The position numbers and the translations under genes were made by a program. A stretch of 64,000 nucleotides of DNA from Paraburkholderia sp. BL25I1N1 (GTDB lineage Bacteria > Pseudomonadota > Gammaproteobacteria > Burkholderiales > Burkholderiaceae), in assembly GCF_003002025.1 (NCBI RefSeq), contig NZ_PVZB01000001.1, forward strand, positions 124,001-188,000, in the 5' to 3' direction. Positions within the stretch are counted from its first letter, which is position 1. Each line of letters begins with the position of its first letter. The notes beneath the pieces are model-generated. The model saw only the letters and a list, made by a program, of their open reading frames with translations. It did not search any database and had not been told where the DNA came from. Shown in pieces: positions 43,900-52,601 of the stretch.

Positions 43900-44631
43900 T
43901 TACCTGGGCGGGACGTCGTAAATCACCGTGAGATTGCCGGGCGTGCCGAAAGCGGTGGCCTGCAGCGATTCTCCATAGCGATTGCGCGTGCCGTAGCCTT
44001 GCGCCGCGATCGTCGCGCCCGGTTGCAGCAGGGTGGCGAAGCGCGCGGCCGCGGGCGGCGTCAGCTTGATCACCGTGCCGTCGGTGAGCAGCACGCCGTC
44101 GGGTTCGCCGCGCGGCGCGCTGGTGACGCGCAGCACGCGCCCGGTTGCATCGAGCTTGACGAGTCCGACGCCGGCGAGCAGCTTCGGCGGACGTTGGGCG
44201 TCGGCCGGCGGCGGTTGATCGACAACGCTGCGGCCGTTGTTCGCGTCGGCGATCTGGCGGGCGCGCAGCGTTCCGCCGGGCTGCGCGAAGCCGTTCACGT
44301 TGACCGTCGCGCCCGGCGCGAAGGCGGCGGCCACTTGAGTGCCGATATGCGGAGGGAAGCGAACAAGCGTGTTGTCGGCGAGCAGCATGCCGTCGACATC
44401 GCCTTCCGGGTTGATCACAAAACGCTGAAGCACGCCGCTCACAGTCGCGGGAGCGCCGTCGCGCGGAGCTTCGGCGAAGGGTGGCGGCAGCGGAGCGTTG
44501 GCGCTGGGCGCGGGCGGCGGCAGTGGCGCGCCTGGCTGTGGCGGCGGCACGGGTTGTGCCGCGCAAGCCGCCGTCGTGGCGATCACGGCGAGCACGGACG
44601 CCGCGCGGGCGATCGGGTTGAAACGGTTCAT
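43900..44631 (-). CDS. lipoprotein with the same duplicated domain
   Basis: A 243-residue lipoprotein: signal peptide MNRFNPIARAASVLAVIATT with lipobox TAAC, then a Pro-rich spacer (residues ~25-55). Two repeats of the neighbour's domain follow: DGMLLADNTLVRFPPHIGTQ ... FAPGATVNVNGF and DGVLLTDGTVIKLTPPAAAR ... LQPGATIAAQGYG. ATG 44631 follows AAGGAG. A sigma-54 element lies 41 bp upstream, so it is probably controlled by the adjacent NtrC-type regulator. Function unknown; envelope location is clear. Confidence 0.7.
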   Translation of the reverse strand: MNRFNPIARAASVLAVIATTAACAAQPVPPPQPGAPLPPPAPSANAPLPPPFAEAPRDGAPATVSGVLQRFVINPEGDVDGMLLADNTLVRFPPHIGTQVAAAFAPGATVNVNGFAQPGGTLRARQIADANNGRSVVDQPPPADAQRPPKLLAGVGLVKLDATGRVLRVTSAPRGEPDGVLLTDGTVIKLTPPAAARFATLLQPGATIAAQGYGTRNRYGESLQATAFGTPGNLTVIYDVPPR

Positions 44632-44671
44632 GGTCAGACTCCTTCGACAGCAATGTCGTGCAGGAGTCTTT

Positions 44672-44686
44672 GCAACCACCATGCCA
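44672..44686 (-). promoter_or_regulatory. sigma-54 promoter of the lipoprotein gene
   Basis: The minus strand reads TGGCATGGTGGTTGC: GG and GC separated by ten bases, matching TGGCAC-N5-TTGC with one change. It lies 41 bp before the lipoprotein start. GGTGTC-N9-GACACC (44759-44779) upstream could be an activator site. Confidence 0.65.
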
Positions 44687-44789
44687 TGCCGCTATGTGCT
44701 GTCGCGTAAGGCTTTGCGCCACAGCGTCCGGTTCAGGCTGTCGGCTGGCTGGAGGCGGGGTGTCAGCCGAATGGACACCGGCAAGCGCA

Positions 44790-46154
44790 TCAACCCAGCT
44801 TGTACGCGGCGATCTTCGTATAGAGCGATTGACGACTGATGCCGAGGCGGCGCGCGGCTTCCGCACGATTGCCGCCGGTCTGTTGCAGCGCGCGTTCGAT
44901 CGCCGCGCGCTCCAGCCATTCGATCGACTGCTGTAGCGGCAGATCGAGCAGCGCGGCGGGAATCCCGCTCGCGGCGGCACGCGGCGCAGTGAGAAAAGCC
45001 AGATCGTCGGCGGTCACGAGCGGGCCGCGGGCGAGTGCCGCGACCCGTTCCATTGCGTTCTTCAACTCGCGTACGTTGCCCGGCCATGTGTGCGCGAGCA
45101 GGCGTCGTTCGGCATCGGCGCTCAGGGTCCGCACGGGACCGGCCAGGTTGGCGGCGGCGATGAGAAAGTGCGCGGCCAGCGGGAGAATGTCATCGGGGCG
45201 ATCGCGCAACGGCGGCAGATGAATCGGAATCACGTTGAGCCGGTAGAACAGATCCTCGCGGAACGTGCGCGCTATTACTTCCTCCGCGAGATCGCGGTGC
45301 GTTGCGGCCACGATCCTCACGTCGATTGGCACACTCGTGTTGCTGCCGACCGGCGTCAGCGTGCGCTCCTGAATCACGCGTAGCAGCTTGGCTTGCATGG
45401 GCAACGGCAGGTCGCCGATTTCGTCGAGAAACAGCGTGCCGCCGTTCGCCTCGGCGATGCGCCCGGCGCGTTGCGTCACCGCGCCGGTGAAGGCGCCGCG
45501 CGCATGGCCGAATAGTTCGCTCTCCAGAAGGTCAGCGGGAATCGCCGCGCAGTTGATCGCGACGAAGGGCGCATGGCGGCGCCGTGAGGCGTCGTGCAGG
45601 ACGCGCGCCGCGACCTCCTTGCCGGTGCCGGTTTCGCCCGTGATCAGGACAGTCGAATCCGTGGCGGCGGCGCGGCCGATCTGCTTTTGCGCGTCGCGCA
45701 GTGCCTCGCTGTTGCCGAGCAGGCGTGGCGTGCCGTCGCTGACGTCTTCGTTCGACGCCGGCAGCGCCGGATTCGCCGCGCCGCGATTGGACGCTTCGAT
45801 CTTGCGCAGCAGGGACGCAATCGCATCGCGCCCGACCGGCTTGGTCAGGTGCTCGAAAGCGCCGAGCCGCATGGCGTGAATGGTGTTGTCGCTGGTGGCG
45901 AAGGCGGTCAGCACGACCACGGGCAGCGCCGCGCGCGCCGGCATCGCGCGCAGACGCTCGAGCACGTCGATGCCGCTCAGGTCCGGCATCCTGATGTCGA
46001 GAAACATGCAATCGATGCGGGCGTCGCCGGCAAGCTGTGCGAGCGCTTGCTCGCCTGTGCTGGCCTGTTCGATCACATGGCCCAGGTCGCCGAGCGTTTC
46101 GGCGAGGCTTTCGCGAAAGGCGTCGTCGTCGTCGACGATCAGGATGTGCGCCAT
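44790..46154 (-). CDS. sigma-54-dependent response regulator (NtrC family)
   Basis: A 454-residue activator. Receiver domain (residues 1-120, phospho-acceptor in CMFLDIRMPD), AAA+ domain with Walker A GETGTGKE, the sigma-54 contact loop GAFTGA and Walker B LFLDEIGDL, then a Fis-type HTH (NRAEAARRLGISRQSLYTKI). It overlaps the kinase gene by 16 bp. Sigma-54 elements on both sides (44672 minus, 47852 plus) indicate its targets. Confidence 0.9.
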   Translation of the reverse strand: MAHILIVDDDDAFRESLAETLGDLGHVIEQASTGEQALAQLAGDARIDCMFLDIRMPDLSGIDVLERLRAMPARAALPVVVLTAFATSDNTIHAMRLGAFEHLTKPVGRDAIASLLRKIEASNRGAANPALPASNEDVSDGTPRLLGNSEALRDAQKQIGRAAATDSTVLITGETGTGKEVAARVLHDASRRRHAPFVAINCAAIPADLLESELFGHARGAFTGAVTQRAGRIAEANGGTLFLDEIGDLPLPMQAKLLRVIQERTLTPVGSNTSVPIDVRIVAATHRDLAEEVIARTFREDLFYRLNVIPIHLPPLRDRPDDILPLAAHFLIAAANLAGPVRTLSADAERRLLAHTWPGNVRELKNAMERVAALARGPLVTADDLAFLTAPRAAASGIPAALLDLPLQQSIEWLERAAIERALQQTGGNRAEAARRLGISRQSLYTKIAAYKLG

Positions 46155-47647
46155 GGGATCTCGATCACAAAACAGGCACCGCGCTCGCGCGCTTCATAAA
46201 AGGCTCGCCCGCCATGCGCGGCGGCGATTTCCCGTACTACGGCGAGGCCAAGGCCCGAACCGGCAGCGTGGCCGGTCACGAACGGTTCGAAAATGCGCTC
46301 GCGCTCGGCGTGCGGCACGCCGGGTCCGTCGTCGGTCACTTCGATTCGCAGCGTTTCGGCGTGCCGTGCCGCGTGCAACGTGACGTTGCCGCCGGATGGC
46401 GTATGACGTAGAGCGTTGAGCAGCAGATTATCGATGGCGCGCGCCATTTGCTCCGCGTCGAAGGATGCCTGGGCGGGAAGCCCTTCGGCGCACTCCAACG
46501 CGAGCGCGACACCGGCCCGTGCGGCTGCGTCGTGATGCCATTCCACGCGCCCGGCCAGCCAACCGCGTAAGTCGACGGCGTGGGCGTCGACACGCACGGG
46601 TTGCGTCAGCGCCAGCAGACCCGAAAGCTGCCGCTCCACCCGCTGAATCTGTTCGAGGATCGCGCCGAGCGCGCGCTGCTTGCGCTCGACGTCGCCGTTC
46701 AGGGCGTTTTCCGCCTTGAGCCGCATCGCGCCGATGGGGTTGCGGATTTCGTGCGCCATTTGCGCGGAGAACCGGCCGATCGCCGCGAACCGTTCCGCGG
46801 CCGCGAGCTGCGCATGCAGTTCGCCGGCCTGCTGCTGCAAGGAGGTGGCGCGCGCGCCGTAGGCGTTGAACGCGTGGACGATCTTGTCGAGGTCGGGCTC
46901 GCCGGTTGGTGCGATCGGTGTGAACAGGTCGGCGGGCCGGCTCAGGCCGGCCTCAATACGCGCCAGATTGGCGCGCCAGCGTCGCAACAGAACGCCGAGC
47001 GCGATCGCAATACCGACGATCACCGCGAGCAGCACCGCGAGCGTGGTCACGAGCGCCTTGCCCGCCGGCCCGAGCGGTGGATGCACGCGCGAAAGGGTCC
47101 ATGCGAACAAACCATCCCGATGCGGCACCGGACAGGCGGTGACGATCACGGCGTCCTGCTGGCCTTCGACGAATTCGGATGCCGCCGTATGCGTGGTGGA
47201 TGCCGCGCGCAAGGTGCGCAGGATCAAGGGCGTCTCGGCATCGGGGATGTCGCGTTTGATGCCGCTGCCCTGATAGGTCGGAAACGCATATGCGTCGAAG
47301 CTGCCGCGCGGCGCGCCTTGCGGGCGCCAGAAGCCGCCTTCCACGCCGTCCATTTGCGCGAGCACGATGTCGAGGATCGCGTGCATCAGGTCGGTGTTCG
47401 GCACGTTGGACGGCGCCGGCTGCGTGGCGGCCGGCTCCGCCGCCCGGTCGACGGACAGGTCGTAGCGCGATCCGATCGTCTCGCAGCCGGCCAGCCCCTG
47501 TTGACGGGCGACGCCGATCTGCCGTCCGAGGTTCGCTTGCGCCATGAACCACACGATCCCGATCAGGGCGGCACACATCACTGCAACCAGCAGCCAGAAA
47601 ACGATCAGCTGACTGGCGAACGATAAACGTCGGGGAGCAGCGGCCAT
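46139..47647 (-). CDS. membrane sensor histidine kinase partner
   Basis: A 502-residue kinase. Two membrane helices (near residues 12-32 and 190-215) flank a ~150-residue periplasmic domain with two or more cysteines. HAMP-like linker follows, then HisKA with RFSAQMAHEIRNPIGAMR (His near 297), an N-box and G-boxes DDGPGV and GSGLGLAVV. Partner of the NtrC-type regulator, with which it overlaps. The ligand is unknown. Confidence 0.88.
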   Translation of the reverse strand: MAAAPRRLSFASQLIVFWLLVAVMCAALIGIVWFMAQANLGRQIGVARQQGLAGCETIGSRYDLSVDRAAEPAATQPAPSNVPNTDLMHAILDIVLAQMDGVEGGFWRPQGAPRGSFDAYAFPTYQGSGIKRDIPDAETPLILRTLRAASTTHTAASEFVEGQQDAVIVTACPVPHRDGLFAWTLSRVHPPLGPAGKALVTTLAVLLAVIVGIAIALGVLLRRWRANLARIEAGLSRPADLFTPIAPTGEPDLDKIVHAFNAYGARATSLQQQAGELHAQLAAAERFAAIGRFSAQMAHEIRNPIGAMRLKAENALNGDVERKQRALGAILEQIQRVERQLSGLLALTQPVRVDAHAVDLRGWLAGRVEWHHDAAARAGVALALECAEGLPAQASFDAEQMARAIDNLLLNALRHTPSGGNVTLHAARHAETLRIEVTDDGPGVPHAERERIFEPFVTGHAAGSGLGLAVVREIAAAHGGRAFYEARERGACFVIEIPWRTS

Positions 47648-47769
47648 GAAGTGCGCGGAGAAGGACAGGAGCTAGACAGTAGCAAAATTCCGGCCCGTGG
47701 TGCTCGCGCGGACGGTAGCCGCCCGGCCGGATTGCAGGCCGGCCGGACGTGCGCTTGCGGTTGCGCCGT

Positions 47770-47804
47770 TGGACAGTCGCTGTCCATGAACCGGACAGCG
47801 CTGT
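47770..47804. promoter_or_regulatory. probable enhancer sites of the sigma-54 activator
   Basis: TGGACAG-TCG-CTGTCCA (47770-47786) is a 7-bp inverted repeat, followed by a related site GACAGCGCTGT (47794-47804). They lie about 50-80 bp upstream of the -24 element at 47852, the usual place for NtrC-type activators. Confidence 0.6.
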
Positions 47805-47851
47805 GCGGCGTCGTGGAGCGCCGGCACGCACACGCGGCGTTCGCGGGCCGA

Positions 47852-47866
47852 TGGCATACGAGTTGC
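47852..47866 (+). promoter_or_regulatory. sigma-54 promoter of the MFS gene
   Basis: TGGCATACGAGTTGC has GG and GC ten bases apart and matches TGGCAC-N5-TTGC with one change. Transcription would begin near 47878, upstream of the leader ORF and the MFS gene. Confidence 0.7.
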
Positions 47867-47914
47867 CTTTGGCTGGCCGCCATCCCGGCACGCTTTGCCA
47901 GTGAGGTCGTCCGC

Positions 47915-47989
47915 ATGTTGAAGCCGATACGCCCGAACTATTCGCCGCGCGACGCGCGCCGGCGGTCAACCGCGCAGAGTGCATCGTGA
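47915..47989 (+). CDS. leader ORF overlapping the MFS start
   Basis: ATG 47915, preceded by GAGG eight bases away, opens a 24-codon frame (MLKPIRPNYSPRDARRR...). Its TGA (47987-47989) overlaps the GTG start of the transporter (GTGA). The peptide is basic (RRR) and Pro-containing. The transporter's own ribosome site is poor, so coupled translation is likely. Confidence 0.45.
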   Translation: MLKPIRPNYSPRDARRRSTAQSAS

Positions 47990-49248
47990 CACCCCGGCGC
48001 GCGCTCGAGGCGCTGAACTTCTTCGTGGCCGATGTGCAAGCGGGCATCGGACCGTTTCTCGGCGTGTTCCTGCAGGCGCGCGGCTGGGGCGCCGATCAGA
48101 TCGGCACGGTCATGACGATCGGCGGCATCGCGGGCATGCTGGCGACGTCGCCGGCCGGGGCGCTGGTCGACGCGACACGGCATAAGCGCACTCTGGTCGT
48201 GATCGCCGGCTTGATGACGATGCTGGCGTCGGGCCTGCTGTGGATCTCGCACGGCTACTGGATGGTGGCGGCGTCGCAGGTGGCGACCGCGATCACCGGC
48301 GCGGCGATCGGCCCCGCCTTGGCGGGCATGACGCTCGGCATGGTCAGGCAGCAAGGTTTCGACCGGCAGTTCGGCCGCAATCAGGTCGCCAATCATGGCG
48401 GCAATGTCGTGGCGGCGGCGCTGTCCGGCTGGCTTGGCTGGCGCTACGGATTCGGCGCGGTGTTCGTCCTGGGCGCGTTGTTCGGCTTGCTGTCGATCGT
48501 CGCCGTGGCATCGATTCCGGGCGATGCGATCGATCACGAGGCGGCGCGAGGCGCCGGTGCCGACACGAACGCCGGCGCATCGGCCGCCATTGGCGAACCG
48601 CCGGCGAGCGGCTTGCGAGTGTTGTTGCAATCCCGCCCGTTGCTCCTGCTCGCCGCCGCGCTAGGCTTGTTCCACCTGGGCAACGCGGCGATGCTGCCGC
48701 TCTACGGGCTCGCGATCGTCGCCGCGCATCAAGGCGAGCCGAGCGCGTTCACCGCGCAGACCATCGTCATCGCGCAACTCGTGATGGTCGCGGCCGCCAT
48801 GCTGGCGAACCGGCTGATTCGCTGGCGCGGCTACTGGTGGGTGATCCTGCTGACTTTCCTCGCGCTGCCGCTGCGCGGGCTGATCGCCGCGTCGGTGATT
48901 CACGCGTGGGGCGTGTGGCCGGTGCAAGCGCTCGACGGCATCGGCGCGGGTCTGCAGAGCGTCGCGGTGCCGGCGCTGGTGGTGCGTCTGCTGGAAGGCA
49001 GCGGGCGCGTGAACGTCGGCCAGGGCGTCGTGATGACGGTGCAGGGCGCCGGCGCGGCCTTGAGTCCGGCGTTGGGCGGAATTCTCGCGCACCGTTTCGG
49101 TTATCCCGCCGCGTTTATCGCGCTCGGTGCGGTGTCGACCGGTTCGCTGGTGTTGTGGCTGGGCTTCGGGGTGTCGCTCAGGCACGCATGCGCAGCACGT
49201 GACGAAGCGGCGCGGGATACGGTCGAGGCAACGTCCCCGATTTCGTGA
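47986..49248 (+). CDS. MFS transporter
   Basis: A 420-residue MFS protein with ~12 hydrophobic segments; MTPRRALEALNFFVADVQAGIGPFLGVFLQ opens the first and the loop GALVDATRHKR follows helix 2. The start is a GTG overlapping the leader ORF. Sigma-54 promoter and enhancer-like sites lie upstream, divergent from the two-component system. Substrate unknown; an exporter controlled by the envelope sensor is a fair guess. Confidence 0.8.
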   Translation: MTPRRALEALNFFVADVQAGIGPFLGVFLQARGWGADQIGTVMTIGGIAGMLATSPAGALVDATRHKRTLVVIAGLMTMLASGLLWISHGYWMVAASQVATAITGAAIGPALAGMTLGMVRQQGFDRQFGRNQVANHGGNVVAAALSGWLGWRYGFGAVFVLGALFGLLSIVAVASIPGDAIDHEAARGAGADTNAGASAAIGEPPASGLRVLLQSRPLLLLAAALGLFHLGNAAMLPLYGLAIVAAHQGEPSAFTAQTIVIAQLVMVAAAMLANRLIRWRGYWWVILLTFLALPLRGLIAASVIHAWGVWPVQALDGIGAGLQSVAVPALVVRLLEGSGRVNVGQGVVMTVQGAGAALSPALGGILAHRFGYPAAFIALGAVSTGSLVLWLGFGVSLRHACAARDEAARDTVEATSPIS

Positions 49249-49290
49249 CGCTGCTTCCCCGGCCGTTGGTATGCCGTTTGCTGTCCGCTG

Positions 49291-49749
49291 ATGTTTCTAT
49301 CGCAAGCGGTCACGCCTATGTCCCGAACCCCCGCTACTTGCCAAAGATGGAGCGCCCGTGAGATCCGGGTATTGCACGAATTGCCGCGCGTACTGGTTGT
49401 CGACGACAACGTCGGCGCCGCCGAAGCGCTCGCCACCTATCTCTCCTACGAAGGCGTCGAAGCTCGCGCCGCCGACGGCTGCGAGCAGGCGCTGCGCTGC
49501 GTGCGGGACTGGGTGCCCGACGTGGTGGTGCTCGACATCATGATGCCGGAGCGCGACGGCTATGAAACCGCGAGCGCGCTACGCAGCTATCTGCCGACGC
49601 AGAGTCTGGGCATTGTCGCGTTCACGTCGCTCGATGAGGATCACGTGAAGGAAACCGGCAAGGCACGTCACAATTTCGACGGATATTGTCAAAAAGGCAC
49701 GGCCCCGACGGCGTTGCTCGCGCTGATGCGAAAGCTTTGGCGGGAATAG
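49291..49749 (+). CDS. stand-alone receiver-domain response regulator
   Basis: A single receiver domain with no output domain (up to 152 residues). Metal-binding acids are in VLVVDDNVG, the phospho-acceptor in VVVLDIMMPERDGYE, and the conserved Lys near the end in FDGYCQKG. ATG at 49291 or 49318 could be the start; neither has a good ribosome site and the first ~30 residues are not conserved in receivers. CheY/SpoIIR-like phosphorelay role possible; the kinase is not evident. Confidence 0.75.
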   Translation: MFLSQAVTPMSRTPATCQRWSAREIRVLHELPRVLVVDDNVGAAEALATYLSYEGVEARAADGCEQALRCVRDWVPDVVVLDIMMPERDGYETASALRSYLPTQSLGIVAFTSLDEDHVKETGKARHNFDGYCQKGTAPTALLALMRKLWRE

Positions 49750-49789
49750 AAGCGGCGGATCATCGCGCGCGCGACGCCGCGCCGTGACG

Positions 49790-50119
49790 TCAAGCCGGTT
49801 CGCTCTCCACCGGTTCTGCGACGATCTGCTTGAGAATCGCCTCCATCAAGCCCGGAAACCGGGCGTCCAGTTCCGCGCGCCGCAGCGAATTCTGATGCAC
49901 GGTGCCGGCCACGCGCGTGCGCACGAGACCCGCTTCACGCAGGATCCGGAAGTGATGGGACACGCTCGACTTCGGGCGGCCGCCGTCGAGTTCGCCGCAG
50001 GTGGCCTCGTCGACCGACGCGAGGCGCCGCACGATCGCGAGGCGGACCGGGTCGCTGAGTGCATGAAAGAGCCGCCCGAGGGCGAAATCCTCGGCGGCGG
50101 GGTGGTTATAAGTGCGCAT
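49790..50119 (-). CDS. ArsR-family regulator
   Basis: A 109-residue winged-helix regulator: ALGRLFHALSDPVRLAIVRR and the recognition helix SSVSHHFRILREAGLV. The metal-binding ELCVCDL motif of ArsR is replaced by EATCGELDGGRP, so it is not a classic arsenic sensor. Divergent from the flavin oxidoreductase, which it likely represses. Confidence 0.85.
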   Translation of the reverse strand: MRTYNHPAAEDFALGRLFHALSDPVRLAIVRRLASVDEATCGELDGGRPKSSVSHHFRILREAGLVRTRVAGTVHQNSLRRAELDARFPGLMEAILKQIVAEPVESEPA

Positions 50120-50155
50120 GCTGCAAATGATAAAGGTTTCTGCGATACTTAGTTA

Positions 50156-50171
50156 TTCGATGTTTATCGAA
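50156..50171. promoter_or_regulatory. probable ArsR-family operator
   Basis: TTCGAT-GTTT-ATCGAA is a perfect 6-bp inverted repeat in the 87-bp gap between the ArsR gene and the oxidoreductase. Confidence 0.55.
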
Positions 50172-50206
50172 ATACCGTACAAGCAAGTCCAGAGGAGTTT
50201 AGCCTG

Positions 50207-51304
50207 ATGTCCGCATTGTTCCAGCCCTACAAGCTCAAAGACGTTTCCCTGCGCAACCGGATCGCCATTCCGCCGATGTGCCAGTACACCGCCGAAGACG
50301 GCCTGATCAACGACTGGCACCGCATCCATCTGGCCGGCCTGGCGCGCGGCGGCGCGGGCCTGGTGATCGTCGAGGCAACGGCCGTATCGCCTGAAGGCCG
50401 CATCACGCCGGGCTGCGCCGGCATCTGGACGGACGAGCAGGCGCAGGCTTTCGCGCCGGTGGTGGCCTCGATCAAGGCCGCGGGCTCGGTGCCCGGCATC
50501 CAGATCGGCCACGCGGGGCGCAAAGCCAGCGCCAACCGTCCGTGGGAAGGCGACGACCATATCGCCGACGACGACAGCCGCGGCTGGCAAACCATCGCGC
50601 CGTCGGCAATCGCATTCGGCGGCGGTCTGCCGAAGGTGCCGAAAGCCATGACGCTCGACGACATCGCCCGCGTTCGCGAAGACTTCGTCGCGGCCGCGAA
50701 GCGTGCGCGTGACGCGGGCTTCGAATGGCTTGAACTGCATTTCGCGCACGGCTATCTGGGCCAGAGCTTCTTCTCGACGCATTCCAACCAGCGCGACGAC
50801 GCCTACGGCGGCAGCCTGGAGAACCGCAGCCGCTTCCTGCTCGAAACGCTGGCGGCGGTGCGCAAGGTGTGGCCGGAGCATCTGCCGTTGACGGCGCGTT
50901 TCGGCGTGATCGAATACGACGGCCGCGACGAGGAAACCCTTGCCGAATCGATCGAACTGGCGAGGAATTTCAAGCGCGAAGGACTGGATATGCTGAGCGT
51001 CAGTGTCGGCTTTTCCACGCCGACGGCGGCGATTCCGTGGGCGCCGGCGTTTCTCGCGCCGATCGCCGAGCGGGTGCGCCGCGAGGCCGGGATTCCGGTT
51101 TCGTCGGCATGGGGTATCGACACGCCGGAACTGGCGGACCGTTCGGTGAAGGACGGTCAACTGGATCTGGTGATGGTCGGCCGCGCGCATCTGGCCGATC
51201 CGCACTGGCCGTATCATGCGGCGAAAAAGCTCGGCATCGAGCGTCCGTCGTGGACGTTGCCGGCGCCTTACGCTCATTGGCTGGAGCGCTATAAGGTCGC
51301 TTAA
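50207..51304 (+). CDS. Old Yellow Enzyme family NADH:flavin oxidoreductase (YqjM/XenA type)
   Basis: A 365-residue TIM-barrel FMN enzyme. The N-terminus SLRNRIAIPPMCQYTAEDG with Cys in the FMN pocket is typical of YqjM/XenA. The substrate His pair and barrel motif appear in HFAHGYLGQSFFSTHSNQR followed by DDAYGGSLENRSRF. It reduces activated C=C bonds or nitro groups. ATG 50207 follows AGAGGAG. Regulated by the divergent ArsR protein. Confidence 0.88.
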   Translation: MSALFQPYKLKDVSLRNRIAIPPMCQYTAEDGLINDWHRIHLAGLARGGAGLVIVEATAVSPEGRITPGCAGIWTDEQAQAFAPVVASIKAAGSVPGIQIGHAGRKASANRPWEGDDHIADDDSRGWQTIAPSAIAFGGGLPKVPKAMTLDDIARVREDFVAAAKRARDAGFEWLELHFAHGYLGQSFFSTHSNQRDDAYGGSLENRSRFLLETLAAVRKVWPEHLPLTARFGVIEYDGRDEETLAESIELARNFKREGLDMLSVSVGFSTPTAAIPWAPAFLAPIAERVRREAGIPVSSAWGIDTPELADRSVKDGQLDLVMVGRAHLADPHWPYHAAKKLGIERPSWTLPAPYAHWLERYKVA

Positions 51305-51340
51305 GCGACTGAGTTGGCGCGTCGGGTCTGTTGCGAAAAT

Positions 51341-51385
51341 TGTGCCGCCTGCGCCGCCGCTTTATGCGGCGGGTCAGGCGGCACA
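51341..51385 (+). terminator. large hairpin after the oxidoreductase
   Basis: TGTGCCGCCTG (51341-51351) pairs with CAGGCGGCACA (51375-51385), an 11-bp stem, with an inner CGCCGC/GCGGCG pair; AAAAT precedes and TTTCATT follows, so it could stop transcripts from both sides. Confidence 0.65.
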
Positions 51386-51494
51386 TTTCATTCCGTCTCC
51401 AGGCTAGCGTGCGGTGTAGCCGTTAAAAATCACGGTGCATCAAAAATACCGTTTCAGCGTGGGATAATGAGTCGATAAATCGTTTCGAAGCACC

Positions 51495-51520
51495 TGAAAT
51501 GAACTATGCTTGAAACGAAC
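51495..51520. promoter_or_regulatory. direct repeats before the MerR gene
   Basis: TGAAATGAAC (51495-51504) and TGAAACGAAC (51511-51520) are near-identical 10-mers spaced by 16 bp, 21 bp before the MerR start. Likely autoregulatory binding sites. Confidence 0.5.
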
Positions 51521-51540
51521 ATAGGCTCACTTAGGGTTTC

Positions 51541-52572
51541 ATGATGACTTCGTCTGACGAGCAGCAACCGACTCAACAGGGCTACAGAAGCGGCGAAGCA
51601 GCGCGTCTGGCCAAAATGCCGGTTACGACCTTGCGGATCTGGGAACGCCGTTACGGCGTGGTCGGGCCTGCCAAAACCGCGTCAGGCCAGCGTCTGTACA
51701 CGGAAGACGACGTCCGGCGACTCAGTCTGATCAAACTGCTGGTGAGCCGCGGCCACGCGATCGGCGCGATCGCGCGGCTCGACCGCGAGCAATTGCAGTT
51801 TCTGGCTGCGCGCAGCGGACGCGAGAGCGGCGGCGCAACCGACCTGCCGCTGGTCGAGTCCGTCGATCTCAGGCTCGCCCTCGTGGGCGGCGGCCTTGCG
51901 CAGCGTTTTCGGGCGTCGGGCGTCGATTTGCGGCCCTATGGCGTGAACGAACTGCTTACGTTTGCCGATCTCTCCATCGCCGCGGCCAGTGGCGGCACGA
52001 GCGCCGAGCGCGGCGCGCCCGTCGACGCCTTGCTGGTCAGCGTCGACTCCCTGCAAGAGGACGTCGCGTCGCAGGTCGTCGCGCTCGGCGACGCGGTTCG
52101 CGCGAAAGCGATCGCGGTCGTCTACAGCTTCGGCACCGGTCCGGCGGCGGAGATTCTGCGCGTGGCGGGTGTGCGTCTTTATCGCGAGCCCGACAGCCGC
52201 ACGGAATTCCGTCAGATGCTCGGCGACCTGTGCGAACGCGTCCGCATGCAGGAACGCATCGGCGACGACGCCGTGTGGTCGCGCGTGCGCCGTCGCTACG
52301 ACGATCGCGAACTGGAAGTGATTGCGAGCCGTTCTTCGACTATCGCGTGCGAATGTCCGCGTCACCTCGCGGAACTGGTCATGAAGCTGTCGGCGTTCGA
52401 GCGCTACAGCGACGCGTGCACGTCGCGCTCGGCGCAGGACGCCGCGCTGCACCGCTATCTGGGCGACGTCAGCAATCGGGCTTGCGCGATGGTCGAGGCG
52501 GCGCTTGAGCGTGTCGCGCGGGAAGAAGGCTGGTTTGCCGGATCGCAGTCGCCGCAGGCCGGTCAGGAATAA
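51541..52572 (+). CDS. MerR-family regulator, LitR/CarH-like without B12 motif
   Basis: A 343-residue regulator. MerR winged helix at residues ~14-80 (YRSGEAARLAKMPVTTLRIW). Residues ~108-235 look like a Rossmann B12-binding domain but lack the cobalamin DxHxxG motif. The C-terminal part has a cysteine cluster: Cys231, Cys270/Cys272 in ACECPRHL, Cys293 and Cys315. Such LitR-like proteins sense light or redox with another cofactor or partner. It is followed 29 bp later by an ECF sigma factor. Confidence 0.8.
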   Translation: MMTSSDEQQPTQQGYRSGEAARLAKMPVTTLRIWERRYGVVGPAKTASGQRLYTEDDVRRLSLIKLLVSRGHAIGAIARLDREQLQFLAARSGRESGGATDLPLVESVDLRLALVGGGLAQRFRASGVDLRPYGVNELLTFADLSIAAASGGTSAERGAPVDALLVSVDSLQEDVASQVVALGDAVRAKAIAVVYSFGTGPAAEILRVAGVRLYREPDSRTEFRQMLGDLCERVRMQERIGDDAVWSRVRRRYDDRELEVIASRSSTIACECPRHLAELVMKLSAFERYSDACTSRSAQDAALHRYLGDVSNRACAMVEAALERVAREEGWFAGSQSPQAGQE

Positions 52573-52601
52573 CGCGCGCGCGCCGTCCCGGAGGATGTGC
52601 A

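Noticed and set aside
49790..50119. ArsR gene as an arsenic sensor
   Set aside because: The metal-binding cysteine motif is absent and no ars genes adjoin; only the family name is kept.
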